Assembly (NCBI RefSeq): GCF_000150275.1
Contig: NW_002060963.1
Location: forward strand, 419,093-483,092
Source: Trichoplax adhaerens
Taxonomy: Eukaryota; Placozoa; Uniplacotomia; Trichoplacea; Trichoplacidae
Direction: 5' to 3'
Length of the DNA: 64,000 nucleotides
The notes beneath the pieces are model-generated. The model did not search any database. It saw only the letters and a program-made list of their open reading frames with translations, and had not been told where the DNA came from. Both the position numbers and the translations under genes were made by a program. Below are positions 1 through 11,550 of the stretch, piece by piece (positions within the stretch are counted from its first letter, which is position 1; each line of letters begins with the position of its first letter).

Positions 1-1804
1 AAATCTCGACTGAAGTCTTTCCAATTACTGCCTACTCCGCATTTAATGTAGTTATCACTTATGATATCAGTTATAATCGTGAGTTTCTGTTATTGATGCT
101 AAGTCTAGTACTGTATTTATACAGTAAGTCTATCAGATGCTATCGACGGTTATAGTTATCTTCCTAAATTACGTTATAAAAACAAAAAGATATGAAATTT
201 TGGACAATGCAGTATCAACAGAGTCTTACAATTTTACCCAGTAATCACCATAAGCATATTGTTCATTTTTTCAACAATACTGAAAGACTTGCAGGAAAAC
301 ATACGTCGTAAATCAATTTGTTTTGAAAGAATTCTTCATAATAAACCAAATTTGATCTACGGTGAAATATTTAATCTTATAATGGGATCAAGTCATAGTA
401 TAACCCCGCTGCAGGTACTCTAGTTTGATCAATTCCTCTCGAAAAACAATAGTCTTTTTCGAATGCTACCAAAGTTCGTAGCTAAATATGTCATATACGA
501 GAATATTATACATATAGATCCCTCGCCCGTTCGACTTCACACTATACTATACTGGTACTTTTTACTTTACTGTACAATTTATCACCGATTCACCATTTCC
601 CTAACTGAGCAAATTGTATGCACATAACGCTAACTCTCTTTTTATAGGGAATTTGAGCTTGTCGTACTAGTTGTTATATTATTTACCTTCCTTATAAAAC
701 CTAGTACAACTAAATTCACTTGAGATATTATCTTTCGCCTTTATTAAAAATCAATTCTAAACGTTTACATTAGAGAGACCCCTAAACACTGCTATCGTTA
801 TAGATTTAATGAATCTGTAGTTGAATAGCAGTCAATGTTATATTGCCGGTAATAAATAATTCAATTTTTAATGCAGTATCGTTAGTATGGGATAGCTATT
901 ACTTACTGAATCCTAATTATTTTGAAAGTAAATAAACACTATAAATTAGTATTTCTTATATTAAATGTACACGGAATGAATTAAATCAGCAGTTAATCAT
1001 TTTTTTTCTATCTTCTTAATTATAATTTTGTGCGAGAAACGGGAAAGGCTTGATTATGGTGCTATTAACTGTGCATTGCCCTAATAAAATCGTGCTTTCA
1101 ACCTGCCGCCAACGATACACAAACAATTTTCTACTGTACTAATATATCAACGGAATACGTTATGTAAAGTGTAACGGAAACGTCCTAATAGTACTAGATA
1201 TTGATAACGAATTAAATTTCCCTAGTAGTTCTCTTATTACGTTTCCAACAATATTGCAAATTTAATTTTTCTCTTTATCTTTCATTACAGGTTCAAGGTA
1301 ATTTTAAATTAATTTCAAAGAATTTGTAGATTTGTTGGCAATAGCCCTCCCGTACTTCAATATATGGGCATATGCGTATATATATACTCATATAAAGAGA
1401 AACGATAAGTACCTTTTGTGCACAAATTTATTTCTTAAAACAGCAGTTTTATTCTCACTATTTTGTGCTGACAAGTTGATATCGTATTACGGTAACTGCT
1501 TCACTTTTCTTAGTTAGGAAGCATAACTGTGTTTACAATATATCGTACATCAATATACGATTTAAGATTTAAGATTAGTGCTAAAGCATTAGCATTTAGT
1601 ACCCCTATAGCGTATATGACCAAGTCAGCTTTACTGTATATACCACTTAAAACGGAGGCGATGGTTTAATGGATATTAATTTTAAAATAGGATTATACAC
1701 TCTTAGTAATACTAGATATATTGAAGTCGATCGCCAAATTTAAAAGATCTAATTATTTCATTACACGATATCTTCACGTATACCCATTTATTGAACTATT
1801 ACAG
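1..1804. other. 5' flank of consortin gene, no gene recognised
   Basis: AT-rich DNA with only short open frames. The 61-codon frame at 1332-1517 has no recognisable motif. The missing first coding exon of the downstream consortin gene must lie here or further upstream. A possible short exon follows the acceptor-like tract before 1291, but nothing supports it as coding. Confidence 0.4.
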
Positions 1805-3830
1805 GATAAAGGAAACAGCGATCTTGCTCTTAGATGTTTCATGGCATGTTTGAAAGGCATCAATAACAATAATGCGTTTTCTTTACTTCCGCAATGCTTA
1901 CATAGCGTAAGTAATCATGAACTTTTGGCTTACACATTTCAAAGTCACTCATTTTCAGCAGTTTCCTAGTATCGTTAATTGCAATATTTCTATAAAGCAA
2001 TTTTCATCCTCTAGTAACCTAGCTTTTTGTAATGAAAAGCAATATAGCAGATATTGTTCTAGACGGTAACAATTCACAGTCTCTAATTCTTTTTATTTTT
2101 TTGCAACGCTTACTAGATTGCTACTATTTACTTTGAGCGAGAAAATTGTACGTAGCCAACAATATCCAGCATTCCTATCGTGATATTTATTAATAACAAA
2201 GTGACCCGTTGATTTTGTAACAGATGTATTACATGTAGCTTTTTTACGATTTATTTTAGTTGATAAAGCTGTGCAATTTATACAAGCAGAAAAGTTGTAT
2301 TACGAAACTGCTCTAATCATGGATGTCAGTAATCAGGAAGTTACAGTCAAAAATGATGAAGGTATTTCTATCATTATTTTTTATAGCATATATAACGTAT
2401 AGGTACTTGTAGAGGTGCATTTTCTATTCACTGGTGACTGCGTTGACTTACTGTCGAAGAATTTGTTATACTAACCATGGTTGTTCGATTGCATAGATCT
2501 TATATACTTAGACATATTGTACCATTTTGATTGCTAAATTATACTTTTTCCTTAAATGTATTTTATAACTTTAATATTATCATCATCTTGTTTCTGACAG
2601 GAGCCAACACACTAAAAGAACTTTTAGAATTGCAGGTGTGTTTCATACTCGTACGACCGTAAAGTAGTCTTTATCGATATTCTATATAGTTGCTTTATAA
2701 ATATCTACCCCTCATCTTAGGAGAATGAAGATGATGAACATAAAACCAATCCTTTAGCTGCAAGGGCTGTAGAATTTACTACGTTAGCGTCCATGTGTTT
2801 GCAAAATAACAAGTAAGACGTTTAAAATCACTCAATTGTTGTTTTTGCACACTGTTTCGTTACGATTGTATGCTTTTAATATGAAATTGTGAATGATGGT
2901 TGTAAAATTTAAATTGAAAAATATTCACTGAATCATAATTTTTACTCTGTTCTGTGCCTTAACATTTGCTCACTTTTTATTGCATTTATCCAGTCCCCAT
3001 CTAGCCCTTGAATATTGCGGCAAGGTGAGCATTAAACGTATCTTTCATGAAATATATACAGCTTAGGATGAATAATTTAATTAATATCTTGGGTATTTCA
3101 TTTAATTTAATATTAATTCTAATCTGCAGGCAACTAAGATTCGACAATCAATTTACGGAGAATCTCATGACATAACTAAGAAAACGCTGGAATATTTTAC
3201 ATGCATCTATGCAAGCGTAGGGAAAAAGCAATATTCTGGTAAGTTGGTTTCCTGTACACTCATATAACTTACTATGCGGTAACATCAAGCAATATCGGTA
3301 TGCCCATTTTGATATCCTTAATTAACTGATCTCGTTTTGTAGATGCCCTGTCCAAATATAAAGAAGCCAAAGATAAAAAAGAACCCGAAGATGATGAAGC
3401 TACTGCAGGTGGCAATCGATTAAGGAAACGAAGTGCTAAGCATCAGAAACAAGAAACTGACGATACACTTGAGAATGAATTAAAAGATGATGAATACGAA
3501 GGTAGCCATCTTTAATATACAGAGATGAACGAATACAATAGATAAATGCTCTTTTACTCTACATGTAATAATACTAATAGTGACTATACTTGTAGTTATC
3601 TATTTCATGACGTCTGACATTATTCAATGTTATTAGATGACCGAGGACCTTCGTGTTTCTTGATTATGGCTGTTATACTGATCATATTGGTGCTGGCAAT
3701 CCTCGTTGTGGCCGTATGGTGTAACGTAACTCAATCACTAACCTGTCCATCGCATAATCATATCTGGACCAGAGTAAAGTACTTATACTATAACTACAAG
3801 CAACAATGGACCAATCAACAGTATATTTAA
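1805..3830 (+). CDS. CNST: Consortin-like single-pass membrane protein (5' exon missing)
   Basis: Nine exons join in phase: 1805-1906, 2117-2147 (31 nt), 2260-2361, 2601-2635, 2721-2812, 2994-3024, 3130-3238, 3343-3501, 3637-3830. They encode about 284 residues, stop at 3828. The first part aligns by eye with the conserved N-terminal helical repeat of vertebrate consortin (LLPQCLHS, then IATIYFEREN, then FDKAVQFIQAEKLYYE). The last exon gives one membrane helix (CFLIMAVILIILVLAILVVA) and a short lumenal tail with two Cys and aromatics, as in consortin. Vertebrate consortin sits in the trans-Golgi network and is a trafficking receptor for connexins. Placozoans are thought to lack connexins, so the client here is unknown. 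The middle region (KDKKEPEDDE) is acidic/basic and probably disordered. The protein is much shorter than the ~725-aa human one, mainly through loss of the long disordered middle. The first coding exon was not found. Confidence 0.82.
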
Positions 3831-6800
3831 GATTGCAAACATTTGCAAAAAAAAAAAGGATCCAGCAAACGAAGATAGCCTGTACTTTATAACTTGCATG
3901 TATAATATTGTATTACATTAATTTTAATCGCTGTAGGAAAACCTTTTCGTTAACTCGCAGACAAATGATAAGAAAGGACATGTCTCATGTCATTAAGATA
4001 TTTATGGAATTTTTGTGGTTTCATGCTAACTAACTTAAAATGAATACGCAGTAATTGTTCTATTTGATCTCGCTGCAACTGATTTCAGATTTGGTGCAGT
4101 CTCCATTGTTGGCTTTTAAAGATTTTATCTGATAACTTCATCGATATCAGCAGAAATTGTTCTTGTACAGTAGTTCGGGTAAATGGACGATACAGCTCTT
4201 GCAAGTAGAGGAAATGGTTGTTCTCGAAGCTAGAAAAATGTTTCACAACAACTACTGCTGCAGTAATATCAATTCATTAGTATCTGTGTTTGTACAATAT
4301 TATTTTTACAGTTAGATTAATTCTAATAAATTGTGTTTACTATGTGCTATAATTTATACTAGATTGGTATGTTGCAGAGGAATGGTTACTGACATTAAAT
4401 AGATGGTTTACGCTTTGCTTTTCCCATCTTTCTGTTAAATTTAATTAGTAATTGTAATAAAAGTGTCTCACAATAGCTATCTTAGTCAAATGGTATTTTC
4501 TGAAAGGCATTTATTACAAGGTTTTGGAAATGGTAGAGCAATAATTAATTACTGTAAGAATCTAGTCCAAAATCTAAAGTATCCGGAGTTTAAAGCGAAG
4601 TGAATTCTCTTCTCCTTAGAGCTCATCTCTGCAGTTCTTCTATACATTTCTTTAAATCCATTTATGACAACTTGATTAATCTACAATCAAACATAAGTCA
4701 TTCAATAAAATACTTTTCTCAAGTAGTACATCATTATCTTCTACAATCTAAATCATTCTACCGAAGATATCACTACTCTTCTATTAACGTCTAACCCCTT
4801 CCTCCGAAGGGCATCTTAACGACTATAGTGTTTCTAACCACATAAATCTTGTACCATAATTAGTCAACTGGCTACTATTAGTCATCAACAATTTCTAATA
4901 TAGTAGTTAGCAATCATTTAATATTAGCTTCATGATAATATCTATTCAGAATAACCTAACTATATCCAATATAGCCGTGCTTATAATCAAATATGGTGCA
5001 TCACAACAGTGATAGCGTAGCTTGATCACCGCAGGCATTGTCTGTTTGTGTGATCTATCACCGAATGGAAATAGCAGTGCCTGAACTTGTCTACTTTACT
5101 GTGATCTGAAATGGAGAGGATTACGGATTCCTGAAGGATTGGATTTTAATGATTTGCGACCCTTAGTCATCTCCTTTTTTCTTAGGCCCCTGTAGATTGC
5201 CATATGTACTCTTTTTAGTCTATGACGTATGGCATCCCAGATAGTTTCCAGTCAAACCGCACAATACTGTCCGAGAAATCTTCCTTCGCGTTTATCAGTG
5301 CAGTGAAATTCCTACTTGACATCTATTTCTGTCTGTACTGTTTTAAAAATGGATATTTAGTGGCTAAATTATTCCATTAAGTTTCCCCCCCCCCCCCGCC
5401 AAAAAATCTGAATCCTTCAGCAGGGAGTAGAAGAAACAATTTCATTGCTCCGTTTCGCGATACCCATAATATTATTATTTCGTTCCCCCCCCCCCCCGCC
5501 AAAAAATCTGAATCCTTCAGCAGCGAACAGAAGAAACAATTTCATTGCTCCGTTTCGCGATACCCATGATATCATTATTTCGTTCGCTACTGCATGGTGG
5601 ACTCTTCATTCATCAATGCGATCAAGTACAGTAGTACTGCTGTGAAATTAAAAATTTTCATCCAAATTCGTGGCAGCATTCTCGCATGTTAACATACCGT
5701 CCTGTGACCATGATGATGATCACAGTTCACAGGACTGTCTATGGTAAACGCTAAGAAAATACGATGGACTGTTTGTTTTATACTGTATAACTGTATTGTA
5801 TCCAGTTATCATCTGGTTGTTAAAAATAGTTATCATGCAAACCAGTCTTGAATGAACGTTGTTAATGGACATTGTAGTTTGTTGCTTCATGGAAAATTGC
5901 TTAACGCATTTAAAATATTCCAACCAACCCTGGCAACGAAGTTATGCCCCAATTTTCTTGCTTAGCCATCTTCAATGTTGACGACAGCATGGTCTACCAT
6001 GAAGTCAGTCATGCTGCTCCACGACCTTGGCTGTGAATGAATGGCAGTCTGAGATTGTGCCGTGGCTCGTGTTCGACGTGTTGGAGGTGTGCTTCACCTG
6101 TCCGCTCCATAGACTTTGTATAAAAGAAGGAAACATTCGATCGCCTAGTGTCACCCCATCTCGTCGTGTCATAGCGCCACATTCATTCAATCACGTTGCC
6201 ATAGCCATACACAACCGCCTCGAACGCTGACTGGACTGCGACCTTCATCAAGCACGTGATAGATACTTGGTGGCCTATTGTTTCAAAAATACTACGATGC
6301 ACGTGATTGGTTCATTTCCGTATCAGGAGAGCGCTTAATTTGCATTTTACTATTGTTAAATTTGCGGAATATTTGCACTCCGCCTTTTTATTGAAGGCCT
6401 AGTCTACCTCTTGAACGATAGCAAATGCAGCATGGAATTGTATAGACTAGGGGAAAAAATAATAGACGCCTATCGATTGCTGTAAAAGTGCTGGTTAACA
6501 CGGTCAAAATAACGACTTTTGATAGGGCTCTTGCATCCATTCTGGCCGATACTACCCCCCCCCCTTCGGTCAATGTAGGCAAGTAACTGAGTAGCAAGAT
6601 TAACCGGTGCTTCGCCAACACGACAGTTACTCGAGCCTATCCAGCCGATTACTCAACCAACTCTTGGTGATCCAAATTAGGCCTAGCGATCATCGATCCA
6701 TTGATTTACTCTTGATTGAAGAAGGACAAGATATTGCTCCAATCGTAGGCTTTAAAAGGTATAACAACCATTCGGATCTCGATACTTGCTATATCGTAAA

Positions 6801-8054
6801 TTGGGCGATAGCATCAGATCCAACGTGACAACGTATTTTACTACAGCTTCAATAAATTAATGAATTATCTATCGACACTTATTTGATTGCTTTGATGGAG
6901 TGCTATTTTATCAACGTTCAGTTCTTTTAAAGACATACGTGATTGAAACCTTGCAATGGACTAGCTGATCATGCTATTCTTATCATACAGCTATATTGCC
7001 TTTACAAAGTGCCCTACGCTGGATTGAAATCTTTTTGAACCGTTCGTGATACGTATTCATCGCGCGATGATGATAACTTGATGCATTCCCGCTATCATTA
7101 TTGTAGTAATAAGACTGCATCAATCTACTAAGTTGCCTTCTACATCCATGATTGCGGCATGATGATTGCAATATAATTAGAGTTACTTGACGATATCATC
7201 TTACTGTATGGTAGTCTTGACTTAGGACGGCAAAGTGCTTATGCACTGTACTCGTAAAGTTCGAAATCGAGCGAATAGATTGATTGATTTTATACGGTAG
7301 ACTACATCAAAAAATAAATAGTCCTCCATGCTTCTACAACAAGCAACACTATCGTTACTACTACCAAGGTACAAAGCACGGCAAACTCTTGACATCACTT
7401 CGTGCCACACTTTTCAATATTGCCAACGATCATGCTCGTTAATATCGGAAAGGCGTTTTAATTTGTACCTAATTATCCAAACTAGACAATACACATGGAC
7501 ATGGACAATCTTTCAATACACGCGTATAGGTATATCATCTCTTAGGGACTGACTACTATCCTATTCGAATGTCATTAATCGCAACGTGTAAAAGTAGTTG
7601 GAAGCCTTCCTATTTTGAGCCCTTTCATTTTAGCTTAATAGCAGATATTTCCATATGATAAATGGTACGATGTCCCGATTAAATATTAGAGTAACGTTAA
7701 GTTAATTTACTCTTAATAGATAGTAAATAATTCATGAGGGTCAAAAAATTGTAGTCAATAGTGTTGTCTTACTTGAAATCGTAGAGCAGTGCTGTCGTCT
7801 CAGTCACAATGTGCAAGTTTAAAATGGTGACTAATAGAGATATCAGCATTACTCTAGATTAGATCAATGATACGATGCGCATACAGCATTTATAATATTG
7901 AAAATCACTCACATAGATAGAAAATATCCAAGTATTGATCGTGTTATTGTACTGTACTGTATTAAATAGCGACGTACGAGTAGATTGCGATGGAATCATT
8001 TGCTAATCGTTCTGATCAAATTCATTCCAGTAGTACAAAACTATCCAGGCAATT
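3831..8054. other. Gene-poor intergenic stretch
   Basis: The CNST 3' UTR comes first, with AATAAA-like motifs near 4327 and AATAAAAG near 4457. No conserved coding exon was recognised after that. The 60-77-codon open frames at 5445, 6005, 6027, 6388, 6607, 7222 and 7328 overlap on both strands and show no protein motifs. The notable structure is the 100-bp duplication at 5382-5582 and a C10 run near 6555. Confidence 0.5.
5382..5582. repeat. 100-bp tandem duplication with C13 tracts
   Basis: Two head-to-tail copies (from about 5382 and 5482) with a period of exactly 100 bp. Each starts with a run of 13 C followed by GCCAAAAAATCTGAATCC. The copies differ at only a few positions (for example GGGAGTAG versus GCGAACAG). 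This is a recent duplication, and the C-runs are unusual in such AT-rich DNA. Confidence 0.9.
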
Positions 8055-10861
8055 ATGACGGCTAAATCAGGACACGATTATCGATATTGGTACCTGAATG
8101 GTATCCCTTACGATTTTAAAGATTTTCTTAAAAATCATCCCGGTGGAATAAAAGCTATTATGCTAGGACGAGGAAGAGATTGTACGGCAATGTTTGAATC
8201 TTATCATACGTTCAGACCTGCTGATGCTCTATTAGAAAAATATAAAGTCAAAAACGGAAAGGTAGTTGAAGGATCATTTTTCACCTTTGAGCCCGACGGC
8301 TTCTATATGACAGTGAAAGAAAGAGCTAGGTAAGTACATTGAATCTTCCTATCTAAAAACGGAAATTTTAAACGATAGATCGTAACTTATTTTAAATTAG
8401 AAAATTATCGATTATTTGATAGCTCAATCTCCTTCGATTTCCAACCGGTAAAGTATTTCATTTCGCAAATAAATACAAATAGTGTTAGCAATCCTTTCCT
8501 GCTCACTACATGCTGTTAAAGTACAGTACATAATGTTCGGAATAAAGCAGGTATTGATGTAATCTTCAATCAGTAACAATGTTAATATCTAGTAATCACA
8601 GCTACATCCGGTTATTTCAAAATACTTGCCAATGGCAATGGTATATCAAGGAATCATTATTTTTTAATACCGTATATAAATGGATGTCATACCTTATCTT
8701 CGATTTCGAAATTATTTTAAATGTAGCAATATCAACTGTAAAATAGAGGTACAGTAAGTAATTCCCGTTACACTATTTCTACCCGTATAGAAATAATAGT
8801 CATATAGCAACAATCGGTAATTGTAACATTTACTTCCGGCTAAGATTTTAGGTTTATTCATATTTTTGGTAAAATCATTTTTGTTTATGCCATGGCGAAA
8901 TAAACAGTCAAGGATAAATCGTCACGTTATCTGTGTAAATGTTATATATGCTGTATAGCTGAATGACCACTCTTATCCGTATATTGATATTATTTTTATT
9001 TTACACCAAATTGAATGTAACCGCGATGATTCCACACTCAAAATTTTAATTCAAAATTTTTATGACCCCAGGCAATACTTTAAGAAGAACAAAATCAATC
9101 ATACCAAGGCTGACTATTTAGTCGGTGCTTTTACCCTATTAGAAGTAATAGCAACATACGCCTTTATGTTGTTAACGTTTATGACAGGTAAGAGGATACA
9201 ACAATTCTAATAGTGTATGTGGAGAGAAAATATATCCTTTATGACATGGATATATTAAATTATAAACTTTACAGGAAATTGGATATATGCTGCATTATGG
9301 GGATTTGGTAGAGCTATGTGTATCATTGGTCCAACACATGCTGGCTCTCACTATGCATTTTCGAGAAGCCCTTTTATCAACAAAGCCATTTACATTGTAT
9401 CGATGGCCATCTCAGGTATTCTATATTTTGCAAAATAGGACCTTGCGTATACGAGCAGTAATCCAATCTGCTATTCTATATATTTCGCGAACATGACTAT
9501 TCATGTTTACCCAATTAACCATCCATAGGTAGTACACCGGCTCAATGGACATCGAAGCATGTTATCGCTCATCACGTTGACACCAATATAGTTCCTGTCG
9601 ACGATGATACTGTAAGCCAATATTACAAAATTGATCAATTTTATATAATACTACAATATTTCTATATAATACAGTACTATACTATAATATATTATTCATC
9701 ATGAATGAATTACTAGATAACTATCTTCTTAATGAAGTAAATAAACATGCATCTTGGTTTTGACCGCTACTGATGTATAAGTATCTAAAGGAAATATACA
9801 CTATCATATTTGTTTACAAATAATATAGATGTATCCATTAAAACGTGTACTACCAGCCCATAAAAGGCTCGCATTCCACCATCTACAGCATATCTATATA
9901 TGGTTTTTATATCCGTTTACCTTATCTTTCTGGAGCATCTCCAATGCAATAAAATTATTTGCTGATCCACCTATAGAAGGGGTTACACAAGTTATTTACT
10001 TAAATAAGCTGGATATATTGGAAACATGGATAGTTCGTAAGTAATAGTAGCATTAATTATCCTGTTGTTTGGTGAAATGAGTGCCTGGTACTGTGATAGT
10101 ACATTTAATTAGACATTTTATCCCATTAAATCATTTTAACTAGAATCTATCTAATGAATGAAATCTTTCCATCTCATTTTATAGTGGCTTTTCACTTGGC
10201 GCAACGTTTTGTATTATTTTTCGTATTTTTTCCATTTTCGGAAGCTATAAAGTTGTATTTAGTATCTGAGGTAAGGTTTACAATAATGAAGCTATAACAG
10301 CTACCGTCTTCGTAGTGAACAATAACTTAAAACATCAACTTTGTTTTATTTCTAGATGATAGCTAGCACGTGGTTCTCATTACAGTTCGCTGTCAATCAT
10401 GAGGTAGATGGCGTTGTTGACCACACTCCGAACAAGAAGGTAGACTGGGGTAAACATCAAGTCATAACATCACACAACTACGGGTCAGATAGGTAATTTT
10501 AACTTTACAGTTTCATAATCGTTGTACAAATTTTACTGATTAATTACCGGAGTCTATATTGATCGAAATCTTTAAGTATATAGTAGAAGGGTGTCTACAT
10601 TATCCTTAATCATTTCCTTTATTATCTTTAATTTGCTACAGTTATTTGGCACTGTACTTATCTGGTGGATTAAACACTCAAATCGAACACCATCTATTCC
10701 CTAGTGTTCATTATCATCATTATAAAGAACTATCAAAAATTGTTAGACGGACATGCAAGGAATTTAACATTAAATATATTGCATCATCTAATTTTTATGA
10801 GGCCTTGAAAGCTCACTATCGCCATTTAAGAAGAATGGGACAACCGATTGAAGCGGCTTAG
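8055..10861 (+). CDS. Cytochrome b5-fused front-end fatty acid desaturase
   Basis: Eight exons join in phase: 8055-8329, 9072-9187, 9275-9415, 9529-9611, 9829-10036, 10185-10270, 10356-10492, 10642-10861, giving 421 aa. The N-terminal cytochrome b5 domain carries the haem motif HPGG (~residue 31) and a second His in ESYHTF. Then come hydrophobic segments and three His boxes: HAGSH, HVIAHH and QIEHH. The Gln in the third box marks front-end (delta-5/6/8-type) desaturases. These ER enzymes insert a double bond between an existing one and the carboxyl end of a polyunsaturated acyl chain, with electrons from the fused b5. Box 1 is HAGSH rather than the common HDxxH. The length fits the family (~420-450 aa). 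The start Met lies ~14 codons before the b5 core; a 5' non-coding exon is possible. Regioselectivity cannot be read from sequence. Confidence 0.93.
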
Positions 10862-11550
10862 CTTACATTAAAATTTCAATCTTTAGATTAAGCAAAATAC
10901 CTTTAAAAATATCATCCATGCTACAAGGATTGTTCATACCAATAATTACATTAGGCTACTTATGTTTTTGTATTACACGAATCTCATACTATGATAGCGC
11001 GTCAATTAATTTTATATTAAGCTGTTAACTGAAAATTGGTTCAGGTGTTAACTTCTTACGAGAGTAATTTGAAACAAATTGAAAGTTTTCAAACGTAAAA
11101 ACTTTTGACCATTTTAAATTTTTTCGGCCACAACTCAGCCGATAATACTGTAATAAATTGCTCATAGTTGATAAATAATAAAACGTTTGAGACAATATCA
11201 AACGGCATCGAAATCTGTAAATCAGTGATCAGTTGCATAAACCCAAACTAGTGTAGAATACTTAAGGTATTAAATTAAACTTGTATTTTCATCCTTGATA
11301 AAATAACTAAAAATTAAAAGTGCCAGATAGTTGTACAGAAAAGTATTATAAGCGCAAAATATCAACTTTTAATTGGCTTTACACATTAAGAATGAGTGAA
11401 TAAGCATTCTATGTACGATTATTATCAGTTAAGAAAAGTATTGCTCGGTAACGCGAGAAGCACTATACGAGCGTGATATCTACTTGAGCTACTCTTAAGT
11501 GCTGATGCAAAATGATTACTAGACATTCAAAAAATTTGAGACGTGAAAAT
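10862..11550. other. Convergent 3' intergenic spacer
   Basis: About 690 bp between the stop codons of the + strand desaturase and the - strand thioesterase-like gene. It holds the two 3' UTRs; AATAATAAAA near 11176 could serve as a polyadenylation signal. No coding signal was seen. Confidence 0.5.

Noticed and set aside
1721-1969. 82-codon open frame taken as a single gene
   Set aside because: Only 1805-1906 is exon (acceptor TTACAG, donor GTAAGT); the rest is intron read-through.
5445-5645. 66-codon frame rich in Pro
   Set aside because: Generated by the C13 tract and 100-bp duplication; no conserved start or motif.
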